Source of the DNA: Caulobacterales bacterium
GTDB taxonomy: Bacteria; Pseudomonadota; Alphaproteobacteria; Caulobacterales; Caulobacteraceae
DNA length: 53,396 bases
Direction of reading: 5' to 3'
NCBI GenBank assembly: GCA_947474395.1
Contig: CANJID010000024.1
Coordinates: 1-53,396, forward strand
Part shown: positions 24,937 to 33,512 of the stretch, piece after piece
Numbering within the stretch: position 1 is the stretch's first letter
How the letters are laid out: every line of letters starts with the position of its first letter
Program-made: the position numbers and the translations under genes
Notes under the pieces: model-generated
Databases searched by the model: none
What the model was told of the DNA's origin: nothing
What the model saw: only the letters and a program-made list of their open reading frames with translations

Positions 24937-25548
24937 CTAAGCCTTCGTATCGAACGCGCCGCCCGCCTCGTCGACGGGATGGGCGTAGCCGTTGGCTTCC
25001 GCGGGCGGCGCGGCGGCAGCGGCCTTTGGCGCAACCGCGACCATGGCGGGGCGGACGATGCGGCCGAAGAGCTCGTAGCCGGGCTGCATGATGGCGACGA
25101 TGGCGCCGGGGGCGACGCCCTCGCCGGGCATTTCCATCATGGCCTGGTGCAGGTGCGGGTCGAACTTGTCGCCCGGGACCGGGGAGACCTTCTTCAGCCC
25201 GTTGCGCTCGAAGGCGCCCTGGAGCGCCTTCTCGGTCATCTCGATGCCCAGCACGAGGTTCTTCACCGCCGGATCGCCGTGGTCGGCCGGCGCCGCGGAC
25301 AGGGCCCGGCTGAGATTGTCAGAGGCCTCCAAGAGGTCCTTGGCGAAGCGCTGGATGGCGAAGGCTCGAGCGTCATTGGACTCGCGCTCGGCCCGGCGCC
25401 GGGTGTTGTCGGCCTCGGCGGCGTAGCGCAGCACCTGTTCCTTGAGCGCCGCGTTCTCCGCCTCCAGGGCGGCGATCACGTCCTCGCCGGTCTCGATCCC
25501 CTCGGGGGAGCCCCCAAAAGCATCGTTGTCTTCAATGTCCTCGACCAA
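24937..25548 (-). CDS. grpE: Nucleotide exchange factor GrpE
   Basis: 203 residues. A long N-terminal helix (EALEAENAALKEQVLRYAAEADN-type), the conserved RRAERE and FAKDLLEASDNLSRAL, then the C-terminal beta domain with GDKFDPHLHQAMMEM and GYELFGRIVRPAMVAV. GrpE releases ADP from DnaK. It lies 26 bp after hrcA on the same strand, the classic hrcA-grpE heat-shock pair. C-terminal tail is an Ala-rich extension. Confidence 0.95.
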   Translation of the reverse strand: MVEDIEDNDAFGGSPEGIETGEDVIAALEAENAALKEQVLRYAAEADNTRRRAERESNDARAFAIQRFAKDLLEASDNLSRALSAAPADHGDPAVKNLVLGIEMTEKALQGAFERNGLKKVSPVPGDKFDPHLHQAMMEMPGEGVAPGAIVAIMQPGYELFGRIVRPAMVAVAPKAAAAAPPAEANGYAHPVDEAGGAFDTKA

Positions 25549-25574
25549 ATCGAGCCTCCGTTACGGACAGCGGG

Positions 25575-26669
25575 CTATTGGGAGCCGCCGTCGAGCATGC
25601 GGCCCAGGACCCGCGCGGTGTAGTCCACCAACGGGATAACCCGGGCATAGTTCAGTCGGGCCGGACCGATCACGCCGATCGCGCCCACAACCTTCTGTCG
25701 GCCCGTCATATAGGGCGCCGCGATCACGGCGGAACCCGAAAGCGAAAACAGACGCGTCTCCGCGCCGATGAAGATGCGCACGCCCTGGGCTTCGCGGGCG
25801 TGATCGAGCAGACCGATCAGCTGCTCCTTCTGTTCCATGTCGTCGAACAGCGTGCGCACCCGCTCGAGGTCTTCCGCCGCCCCGGCCTCGGCCAGGAGGT
25901 TCGCCCGGCCGCGCACGATCAGGGAGCGGTGGTCGCCCTCGCCCGCGCCGCTCCAGGCGGCGAGGCCGTCCTCCACCAGACGGGCGGCGGTCTGGTCAAG
26001 CTCGTGGCGCGCGCGCTGCAGTTCGGCGCCCATTTCGGTCTGCACCTCGGCCAGCATCCGGCCCTTCAGGCGCGAATTGAGAAAATTGGCCGCCTCCTGC
26101 AGGGCCGAGGGGGTAAGCCCCGCGGGGGTGCGCATCAGGCGGTTCTCCACCCCGCCGTCCTCGAACACCATGATGGCGAGGGCCTGGTCGGGGGAGAGGG
26201 CGACGAACTCCACGTGCTTGACCCCGGCTTCGCGCACCGGCGTCACCACCATGCCTGCGCCGCCGGCGAGGCCGGAGAGCAGCGAGCTGGCCTCGTCCAG
26301 GGCCTCCTGGAAGTCCCGCCCCTTGCCCGCCAGCCGCGCCTCGATGATCTGGCGCTCGTCTTCGGAGATGTCGCCGACCTCCATCAGGCCGTCGACGAAC
26401 AGGCGAAGCCCCGCGTGGGTGGGCATGCGCCCGGCGCTGGTGTGGGGGGCCGAGAGCAGGCCCAGCTGGGTCAGGTCCTGCATGGTGTTGCGGATCGAGG
26501 CGGGGGACAGCTGCACCCCGCCCTTGGAGATGGTGCGCGAGCCCACCGGCTCGCCGGTCTCCAGATAGGTCTCCACCACGCTGCGGAAGATGTCGCGGGC
26601 GCGCTGGTCCAGCTCGCCGACGGTGGGCGAGCGTCCGGGGAGCTCGGCGGGGGGGATGATGCGGGACAT
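25575..26669 (-). CDS. hrcA: Heat-inducible transcription repressor HrcA
   Basis: 364 residues. N-terminal winged helix: [25 protein letters not shown], then [13 protein letters not shown] and [14 protein letters not shown], all HrcA signatures; the C-terminal GAF-like domain ends in [20 protein letters not shown]. HrcA represses groESL through CIRCE operators, folding with GroEL help. No CIRCE element was seen in this window. Start ATG 26669; the frame is open upstream but the extension is antisense to rph. Divergent from rph with a 94-bp gap. Confidence 0.94.
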   Translation of the reverse strand: MSRIIPPAELPGRSPTVGELDQRARDIFRSVVETYLETGEPVGSRTISKGGVQLSPASIRNTMQDLTQLGLLSAPHTSAGRMPTHAGLRLFVDGLMEVGDISEDERQIIEARLAGKGRDFQEALDEASSLLSGLAGGAGMVVTPVREAGVKHVEFVALSPDQALAIMVFEDGGVENRLMRTPAGLTPSALQEAANFLNSRLKGRMLAEVQTEMGAELQRARHELDQTAARLVEDGLAAWSGAGEGDHRSLIVRGRANLLAEAGAAEDLERVRTLFDDMEQKEQLIGLLDHAREAQGVRIFIGAETRLFSLSGSAVIAAPYMTGRQKVVGAIGVIGPARLNYARVIPLVDYTARVLGRMLDGGSQ

Positions 26670-26763
26670 GTCAGGAAATGCGGGCGTGGACGCTCCAGTG
26701 ACAATTAGGATAAGGCCCCGACGGCCCCGGCGCCAGCGCCGCCCTCCCAGAAGGTATTCCCCC

Positions 26764-27477
26764 TTGCGACCCTCCGAACGCGCGCCCGACGCCCTCCGCT
26801 CCGTCACCTTCGAGACGGGGGTGTCCCGATACGCCGAGGGCTCGTGCCTGATCTCCTTCGGCCACACCAAGGTGCTGGTGACCGCCAGCGTCGAGGAGAG
26901 CGTGCCGCCGTTCCTCAAGGGCAAGGGCCAGGGCTGGGTCACGGCCGAGTACGGAATGCTGCCCCGCGCCACCCACACCCGCGGCCGGCGCGAGGCCGCG
27001 GCGGGCAAGCAGACCGGCCGCACCCAGGAGATCCAGCGCCTGATCGGCCGCTCCATGCGGGCGGTGGTGGACATGAAGGCCCTCGGCGAGCGGCAGGTGA
27101 CCCTGGACTGCGACGTGGTCCAGGCCGACGGCGGCACCCGCACGGCGGCGATCACCGGCGCCTGGGTGGCCCTGAAGATGGCCACCAACTACCTGCAGGC
27201 AGAGGGGGTGCTGAAGCGCGACCCCGTGCTCGACCAGGTGGCCGCGGTCTCCTGCGGCGTGTTCAAGGGCGTTCCGGTGCTGGACCTCGACTACGAGGAG
27301 GATTCCAACGCCGAGGCCGACTCCAACTTCGTCCTGACCGGGGCCGGCGACATCGTGGAGATTCAGGCCACCGGCGAGAAGCGCGGGTTCACCGTCGCCG
27401 AGTTCGAGGCCCTGTTCAGCCTGGCGCGGGCGGGGATCAGCGAGCTGCAGGCCATGCAGAGGGCCGCGCTGGGCTAG
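26764..27477 (+). CDS. rph: Ribonuclease PH
   Basis: 237 residues, normal length, from a TTG start at 26764 that gives the usual (M)[12 protein letters not shown]-terminus. Family blocks: [60 protein letters not shown] and [18 protein letters not shown] phosphorolytic 3'-5' exoribonuclease for tRNA 3' trimming and rRNA turnover. Divergent to hrcA, a common pairing in alphaproteobacteria. Confidence 0.95.
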   Translation: MRPSERAPDALRSVTFETGVSRYAEGSCLISFGHTKVLVTASVEESVPPFLKGKGQGWVTAEYGMLPRATHTRGRREAAAGKQTGRTQEIQRLIGRSMRAVVDMKALGERQVTLDCDVVQADGGTRTAAITGAWVALKMATNYLQAEGVLKRDPVLDQVAAVSCGVFKGVPVLDLDYEEDSNAEADSNFVLTGAGDIVEIQATGEKRGFTVAEFEALFSLARAGISELQAMQRAALG

Positions 27478-27603
27478 CCTTCCCGCCGGGGTTGGCGCCC
27501 CGTTTGCAGGTCGATCTCGAGCTATTCACAGGCTGTCGCATTGCGGCCCGAACCCCCAAGTCGCTGTCGCGGCTGGGGAATCGGGTTGGCGCCGCGGCGA
27601 GCC

Positions 27604-27612
27604 TGTGGATAA
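27604..27612 (-). promoter_or_regulatory. DnaA box-like 9-mer
   Basis: TGTGGATAA, the reverse complement of the consensus DnaA box TTATCCACA. A near match in the other orientation, CTATTCACA, lies at 27522-27530. Both are in the 168-bp gap before the citrate-synthase-like gene. A single strong 9-mer can occur by chance. Confidence 0.4.
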
Positions 27613-27621
27613 GTGCTCAAG

Positions 27622-27631
27622 ATTGATCAAT
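27622..27631. promoter_or_regulatory. Palindrome upstream of the HTH-citrate-synthase-like gene
   Basis: ATTGATCAAT is a perfect 10-bp palindrome 14 bp before the ATG at 27646. The protein itself starts with a helix-turn-helix, so this is a possible autoregulatory operator; not demonstrated. Confidence 0.3.
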
Positions 27632-27645
27632 GTGGGGGCGTATCC

Positions 27646-28836
27646 ATGGCGGGCAGCTGGATTTCGGCCGAGGAGGCGCAGGCGCGTCTCGGGGTGAAAC
27701 TGCAGACCCTCTACGCCTATGCGAGCCGGGGCCTGATCGCCAATCGCGGCGACTGGGAAGACCCCCGCCGCAGCCTCTACGCCGCAGACGACGTCCAGCG
27801 CCTGGCCCTGCGCAAGCTCCGCGGCCGCCGCCCTTCCCCCTCCGACGAGGCCTCGGTCGGCCGCAGCGAGCCGCTGCTGGCCACGGGCCTGTGCACCCTG
27901 TTCGAGGGCCGCCCCTACTATCGCGGCCAGGACGCCGTGGTCCTTTCCGACACCGCCAACCTGGAGGAGGCCGCACGCCTCATGTGGGACTGCGGCGCGG
28001 AGGACCCCTTCAACGGCCTCGCCCCCCATCCCCAGACCGGGACCGGCCCCGATCCCCGCGCCCGCGCCTTTTCTCTGCTGGCCCACAGCGCAGCGCATGA
28101 TCCGGCGACCCTCGGGCGCACCGACGGGGTGCTGCAGCGGGAAGCGGCGGGCCTGCTCACCGACCTCTGCGACGCCATGTGCGGCCAGGTTCGCCCCGGC
28201 CCCCTGCACGACCGCCTCGCCAAGGCCTGGCGGGTGGACGGCTACAAGGCCGACGTGATCCGCCGCGCCCTGGTGCTCTGCATCGACCATCCCCTCGACG
28301 CCCCCGCCTTCGCGGCGCGGACGGCGGCTTCGGCCGGCGCGACCCTGGCGGCATCGGTGCTGGCGGGCTTCGCGACCATGTCCGGGCCGCTTGAGAGCGG
28401 CAAGACCGCCCAGGTCGCCGGCTTCCTCGCCGAGGCCAAGCGCAGCTCCAGCGCCCGCAACGCGGCGGCCCAGCGGCTGGCCCAGGGCCTGGACGTGCCG
28501 GGCTTCGGCCATCCCCTCTACCCCTACGGCGACCCCCGTGCGGAGGCCATGCGCTATTCGGAAGAACTGACCGAGATCGCCCGGGCCGGCGAGGCGGTGA
28601 CCGGCGCGGCCCCGAGCCTGGATTTCGCCCTGGTGGCCATGAGCCGGACGCTCGGCCTGCCCGCCGAGGCCCCCTGGACCATCACGGCGCTGGCCCGCGC
28701 CACGGGCTGGATCGCCCACGCCCTGGAGCAGCGCGCCTCCGGCGGCCGTATCGTGCCGAAGCCCCGCTACGTCGGGGTGGAGCCCGGCGGCGAGGTGGCC
28801 AACGAGGACGACCTGGAGATGGTCGCGGCGGAGTAG
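27646..28836 (+). CDS. Citrate-synthase-like protein with N-terminal helix-turn-helix
   Basis: 396 residues. Residues about 5-60 (WISAEEAQARLGVKLQTLYAYASRGL) form a MerR/excisionase-type helix-turn-helix; the rest is a citrate synthase fold. Conserved parts include DHPLDAPAFAARTAAS, GFGHPLYPYGDPRA with catalytic His289, and Asp326 in SLDFAL. The first catalytic His, which normally sits in a GPxHGG motif, is replaced: the sequence reads SGPLESGKTAQ, with Glu250 at that place. It is therefore doubtful as a citrate synthase. HTH-containing citrate-synthase-family paralogues are known in proteobacteria without a settled role. Start ATG 27646 has GGGGG upstream. Confidence 0.82.
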   Translation: MAGSWISAEEAQARLGVKLQTLYAYASRGLIANRGDWEDPRRSLYAADDVQRLALRKLRGRRPSPSDEASVGRSEPLLATGLCTLFEGRPYYRGQDAVVLSDTANLEEAARLMWDCGAEDPFNGLAPHPQTGTGPDPRARAFSLLAHSAAHDPATLGRTDGVLQREAAGLLTDLCDAMCGQVRPGPLHDRLAKAWRVDGYKADVIRRALVLCIDHPLDAPAFAARTAASAGATLAASVLAGFATMSGPLESGKTAQVAGFLAEAKRSSSARNAAAQRLAQGLDVPGFGHPLYPYGDPRAEAMRYSEELTEIARAGEAVTGAAPSLDFALVAMSRTLGLPAEAPWTITALARATGWIAHALEQRASGGRIVPKPRYVGVEPGGEVANEDDLEMVAAE

Positions 28837-28843
28837 GCGGGGC

Positions 28844-28965
28844 CACTCTTCCCGCGCTCGGGGAAGTACCCGCGAAGCGGGGGAAGGGGGCAAAAACGCG
28901 ACGCCCTTCAGCCCCCTTCGTCCCGAGGCAAGCTCGGGACACTTCCCCCAGGGGGGGCAGAGTGA
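28844..28965. repeat. Palindromic dispersed repeat between citrate-synthase-like gene and gltB
   Basis: Outer arms CACTCT (28844) and AGAGTG (28960) enclose several hairpins, the clearest being GTCCCGAG-GCAAG-CTCGGGAC (28920-28940, 8-bp stem) and the CCCGC/GCGGG pair near 28869-28880. It fills the convergent gap and may also act as a transcription barrier; no T tract is seen. Confidence 0.55.
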
Positions 28966-28968
28966 AAT

Positions 28969-31900
28969 CTACGCCCGCTCGTGCACCGCTTCTTCCGCGG
29001 CCAACGGCTGGTCCAACCGGCCGAGCATCTCCTTGGGCGTGACCTGCCAGAAGGAACCGCGCACGCGGTCCCAGTCGCGCAGGAGGTCATCGGCGTGGCG
29101 CGAGCCGGTCTGGCGGGCGTGCTCTGACACAAGGGCGCGCAAGACCCCTTCCCAATAGGGCGAGGCGAGGCGGTTCAGCACCACGCTGTCGGGGTTCACG
29201 CAGGCTTCCGCCCGCTCGTGCAGGTCGAGGATGAAGGCCATGCCCCCGGTCATGCCGGCGGCGAAGTTCTGGCCCACGGGCCCGAGGATCACCGCCATGC
29301 CGCCGGTCATGTATTCGCAGCCGTTGGCGCCGCAGCCCTCGACCACCGTCGTCGCCCCGGAGTTGCGGACGGCGAAGCGCTCCCCCGCCTGGCCGGCGGC
29401 GAAGAGGCGCCCCGAGGTCGCCCCGTAGAGCACGGTGTTGCCGAGGATCGCGTTGGACTCCGGCGCGGCGAGGTGCGGCGAGGGCTTCACCGCGATGGTC
29501 GCGCCAGAGAGCCCCTTGCCGACATAGTCGTTGGCCTCGCCGGTGAGCTCGATCTTGAGGCCCTGGACGGCGAAGGCGCCCAGGCTCTGGCCCGCCGAGC
29601 CCTTGAGCTGGACGGTGAGGTGGCCTTCGGGCAGCCCCGTCATGCCGTACTTGCGGACAATGCGGCTGGAGATGCGCGAGCCGATCGCCCGGGCGGTGTT
29701 CCGCACGGTGTAGGTCAGCTGCATCTTCTCCCCGCCGTCCAGCAGGGGGGCGGCGTCGCGCTCGATGTCCTTGTCCAGGGTGTCGGGCACGGCGTTGCGG
29801 CCCACCACCGTGTTGTAGGGCGGGTTCGGACCGGAGTCGGCCTTCACCAGGAGCGGGTTGAGGTCGAGGTCGTCGAGGTGCTCGCCGCCTCTGGAGACCT
29901 GGGCCAGCAGGTCGGTTCGGCCGATGATCTCGTTCAGGGAGGAGAAGCCCAGGGAGGCCAGGATTTCCCGCACCTCCTCGGCGATGAAGCTGAAGAGGTT
30001 GATCACCTTCTCCGGCGTGCCGGTGAACTTCTCGCGCAGGCGCTCGTCCTGCACGCAGACCCCGACGGGGCAGGTGTTGGAGTGGCACTGGCGCACCATG
30101 ATGCAGCCCATGGCGATGAGGCTGGCGGTGCCGATGCCGTATTCTTCCGCGCCCAGCATCGCCGCGATGACGATGTCGCGGCCCGTGCGCATGCCGCCGT
30201 CGGCCCTTAAGGTCACGGTGTGGCGCAGGTTGTTGAGCGTCAGGACCTGGTGGGCCTCGGAGAGCCCCATCTCCCACGGCCCGCCCGCGTATTTGATCGA
30301 GGTCTGGGCTGAGGCCCCGGTGCCGCCGACATTGCCGGAGATCAGGATCACGTCGGCCTTGGCCTTGGCGACCCCCGCGGCGATGGCGCCGATGCCGGTC
30401 ATGGAGACGAGCTTCACCGTCACCCGGGCGTCCGGGTTGATCTGCTTCAGGTCATAGATGAGCTGGGCCAGGTCCTCGATCGAATAGATGTCGTGGTGCG
30501 GCGGCGGGGAGATCAGCGTCACGCCGGGGGTGGCGTGGCGCAGCCGGGCGATCATCTCGGTGACCTTGAAGCCGGGCAGCTGGCCGCCCTCGCCGGGCTT
30601 GGCGCCTTGGGCGACCTTGATCTCCAGCTCGCGGCACTGGTTCAGGTACTCGGCGGTGACGCCGAAGCGCCCCGAGGCCACCTGCTTGACCGCCGAGTTG
30701 GGGTTGTCGCCGTTGGGCAGCTTCTTGTAGCGCGACGGATCCTCGCCGCCCTCGCCGGAGACCGAGCGGGCGCCGATGCGGTTCATGGCGATGTTGAGGG
30801 TCCCGTGCGCTTCCGGGGAAAGCGCGCCGAGGCTCATCCCCGGGGTGTTGAAGCGCTTGCGGATGGCGTTGACGCTCTCGACGTCGTCGATCGGCAGGGC
30901 CTTGCGGTCCGAGCGCCAGTCCAGCAGGTCGCGCAGCTGGATGGTCGGCAGCTCGCGCATGCCGCGCGAGAACTGCTTGTAGACGTCGTAGGCGCCGGTA
31001 TCGCACGCGGTCTGCAGGGTGTGGATCATCCGCGCCTCGAAGGCGTGGGCCTCCCCTGAGCGGCGGGCCTTGTAGATCCCGCCCACGGGCAAGGTGAGGG
31101 CCGCGGCGTCCCAGGCCCGGCGATGGGTCTCTACCGACTTGGACTCGATGCCCGACAGGCCGATGCCGGAGATGCGCGAGGGCATGCCGGGGAAGAATTC
31201 GGCCACCAGGGCGCGGCTCAGGCCCACGGCCTCGAAGTTGTAGCCGCCCCGGTACGAGGAGATCACCGAGATGCCCATCTTGGAGATGATCTTGAGCAGG
31301 CCGCTTTCGACCGCCGCCTTGAAGTTCAGGCAGACGTCGCGGAGCGTGAGGTCGCCGCACAGGCCCCGCTCCAGGCGGTCCTGGAAGGCTTCCTGCGCCA
31401 GGTAGGCGTTGACGGCCGTGGCCCCGACCCCGACCAGGACGGCGAAGGCATGGGTGTCCAGGCACTCGGCCGAGCGGACGATGATCGAGACGTAGGAGCG
31501 CAGGCCCCGCGCCACGAGGTGGCTGTGAGCCCCGCCGGTGGCCAGCACCATGGGCATGGCGACGCGATCCGGCCCGGAAGCTTCATCCGAGAGGACGATC
31601 TGGGCGCAGCCGCGCAGGGCCGCGTCCTCCACCTCGCCGCGGACGCGGTCGAGGGCCTGGCGCAGGGTCTCGCCGCGGCGCACGCCGGCGGGTGGGACGG
31701 GCATGGTGCAGTCGATCACGGCGACGGTCTTGGCGCCGACGAACTCGATCAGCCGCTCGTACATGCCGGTGGTCAGGACCGGGCTCTCCAGCACATAGAC
31801 GTCGGTCTGGGCCTCGTCCTGGACCAGGATGTTGCCGAGGTTCTTGAACCGGGTGCGCAAGCTCATCACGCCGGTTTCCCGCAAGGGGTCGATCGGCGGG

Positions 31901-33507
31901 TTGGTCACCTGGCTGAAGTTCTGGCGGAAGAAGTGGGCCAGGGGCCGGTAGCGGTCGGACAGGACCGCCAGCGGGGTGTCGTCCCCCATGGAGCCGACGG
32001 CTTCCTTGGCCTCCTCGACCATGGGCGCGAGGATCATCTCCATGTCCTCGAGGCTCATGCCGGCGGCGACCTGGCGGCGGGTGAGCTCGGCCCGGTCATA
32101 GCGGCGCGGCTCGGGGCCGGGGCCGATCTTCGGCTCCATCACCACCATGTTGCCGATCCAGTTTGTGTAGGGGTGGGCGTCGGCCAGGCGGTCGATGATC
32201 TCGGCCTCGCCGTAAAGGCGGCCCTCGGCCAGGTCGACGGCGATCATGCGGCCGGGGGAGATGTTCAGCTTGCGGGTGATGCGGTCCTCGGCGACGCCGG
32301 TCATCCCGGCCTCGGAGCCCATGATCAGCAGGCCATCGTCGGTATAGGCGACGCGCAGGGGGCGCAGGCCGTTGCGGTCCTTGCCGGCCACGACCCAGCG
32401 GCCGTCGGTGGCGCAGATCGCCGCCGGGCCGTCCCACGGCTCCATCACCGCGTTGCAGTAGGCGTAGAGGGCCCTGTGCGAGGCCTTCATGGTCTCGTTG
32501 GGGGCCTCGGGGATCAAAAGGGCCTTGGCCATGGGCGCGGCGCGGCCGGCGCGCACCAGGACCTCGAAGGTGTTGTCGAGGGCCGCGGAGTCCGAGCCCG
32601 AGGGTTGGATCACCGGCTTGACGTCCTCGCCATGCTCGCCGAAGGCCTGGGCGGCCATGCGGATCTCATGGCTCTTCATCCAGTTGACGTTGCCCTTCAG
32701 CGTATTGATCTCGCCGTTGTGGGCGAGCATGCGGAAGGGCTGGGCCAGGCGCCATTCGGGGAAGGTGTTGGTCGAGTAGCGCTGGTGGAAGATCGCCACC
32801 GCCGAGGTGAAGCGCTCGTCCTTCAGGTCCGGGTAGAACTCGTCGATGTGCTGGGCGAGGAACATGCCCTTGTAGATGATCTGCCGGGCCGAGAGGGAGC
32901 AGACGTAGAAGGACGGCAGGTTGGCGAGGGCCACCCGCTTCTCGATCCGCTTGCGGCACAGGAACAGGGACCGCTCCAGGTCCTCCGCCTCGACCCCCGC
33001 CGGGGGGGCCAGCATGATCTGCTCGATCTCGGGCCGGGTGGCGATGGCCTTGTCGCCGATCACCGATATGTCCACCGGCACCTGGCGCCAGCCGTAGATG
33101 TAGAAGCCCTCGCGCAGGACCTCGCTCTCGACGATGGTCCGCGCGGCCTCCTGGGCCCCCAGGTCGGTGCGCGGCAGGAAGATCTGGCCCACGGCGATAG
33201 GGCCGGGACGCATGACGTGGCCGGTGCGCCGGACCTGGTCGGCGAAGAAGTCCTGGGAGACGCCCAGCAGCACGCCTGCGCCGTCGCCGGTCTTGCCGTC
33301 CGCGTCCACCGCGCCCCGGTGCCAGACGGCCTTCAGGGCGCGGATGGCCAGCTCCACCACCTCGCGGCGCGGCTGGCCGTCGATGGCGCAGACCAGGCCC
33401 ACGCCGCAGGCGTCCTTCTCGGAGGACGGATCGTAGGCGCCGCCTTCGATCAGCAGGTCACGGTTCTTCAGGTAGCGCGCGACTTCGGGGGAGGTGATCT
33501 CGGTCAT
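28969..33507 (-). CDS. gltB: Glutamate synthase (NADPH) large subunit
   Basis: 1512 residues, full length. N-terminal class II glutamine amidotransferase domain with the nucleophile in DACGVGLVCAIDG (Cys is exposed after removal of the propeptide), central domain, FMN-binding synthase domain (PPHHDIYSIEDLAQLI, ISGNVGGTGASAQTSIK, the 3Fe-4S region CHSNTCPVGVCVQ) and the C-terminal beta-helix GXXGXXXG domain. With GltD it makes two glutamates from glutamine and 2-oxoglutarate. Start ATG 33507, five bases after the gltD stop. Confidence 0.97.
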   Translation of the reverse strand: MTEITSPEVARYLKNRDLLIEGGAYDPSSEKDACGVGLVCAIDGQPRREVVELAIRALKAVWHRGAVDADGKTGDGAGVLLGVSQDFFADQVRRTGHVMRPGPIAVGQIFLPRTDLGAQEAARTIVESEVLREGFYIYGWRQVPVDISVIGDKAIATRPEIEQIMLAPPAGVEAEDLERSLFLCRKRIEKRVALANLPSFYVCSLSARQIIYKGMFLAQHIDEFYPDLKDERFTSAVAIFHQRYSTNTFPEWRLAQPFRMLAHNGEINTLKGNVNWMKSHEIRMAAQAFGEHGEDVKPVIQPSGSDSAALDNTFEVLVRAGRAAPMAKALLIPEAPNETMKASHRALYAYCNAVMEPWDGPAAICATDGRWVVAGKDRNGLRPLRVAYTDDGLLIMGSEAGMTGVAEDRITRKLNISPGRMIAVDLAEGRLYGEAEIIDRLADAHPYTNWIGNMVVMEPKIGPGPEPRRYDRAELTRRQVAAGMSLEDMEMILAPMVEEAKEAVGSMGDDTPLAVLSDRYRPLAHFFRQNFSQVTNPPIDPLRETGVMSLRTRFKNLGNILVQDEAQTDVYVLESPVLTTGMYERLIEFVGAKTVAVIDCTMPVPPAGVRRGETLRQALDRVRGEVEDAALRGCAQIVLSDEASGPDRVAMPMVLATGGAHSHLVARGLRSYVSIIVRSAECLDTHAFAVLVGVGATAVNAYLAQEAFQDRLERGLCGDLTLRDVCLNFKAAVESGLLKIISKMGISVISSYRGGYNFEAVGLSRALVAEFFPGMPSRISGIGLSGIESKSVETHRRAWDAAALTLPVGGIYKARRSGEAHAFEARMIHTLQTACDTGAYDVYKQFSRGMRELPTIQLRDLLDWRSDRKALPIDDVESVNAIRKRFNTPGMSLGALSPEAHGTLNIAMNRIGARSVSGEGGEDPSRYKKLPNGDNPNSAVKQVASGRFGVTAEYLNQCRELEIKVAQGAKPGEGGQLPGFKVTEMIARLRHATPGVTLISPPPHHDIYSIEDLAQLIYDLKQINPDARVTVKLVSMTGIGAIAAGVAKAKADVILISGNVGGTGASAQTSIKYAGGPWEMGLSEAHQVLTLNNLRHTVTLRADGGMRTGRDIVIAAMLGAEEYGIGTASLIAMGCIMVRQCHSNTCPVGVCVQDERLREKFTGTPEKVINLFSFIAEEVREILASLGFSSLNEIIGRTDLLAQVSRGGEHLDDLDLNPLLVKADSGPNPPYNTVVGRNAVPDTLDKDIERDAAPLLDGGEKMQLTYTVRNTARAIGSRISSRIVRKYGMTGLPEGHLTVQLKGSAGQSLGAFAVQGLKIELTGEANDYVGKGLSGATIAVKPSPHLAAPESNAILGNTVLYGATSGRLFAAGQAGERFAVRNSGATTVVEGCGANGCEYMTGGMAVILGPVGQNFAAGMTGGMAFILDLHERAEACVNPDSVVLNRLASPYWEGVLRALVSEHARQTGSRHADDLLRDWDRVRGSFWQVTPKEMLGRLDQPLAAEEAVHERA

Positions 33508-33512
33508 GGCGG

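Noticed and set aside
26670-27188. Upstream extension of hrcA
   Set aside because: Antisense to rph and without similarity to HrcA; ATG 26669 gives the normal N-terminus.
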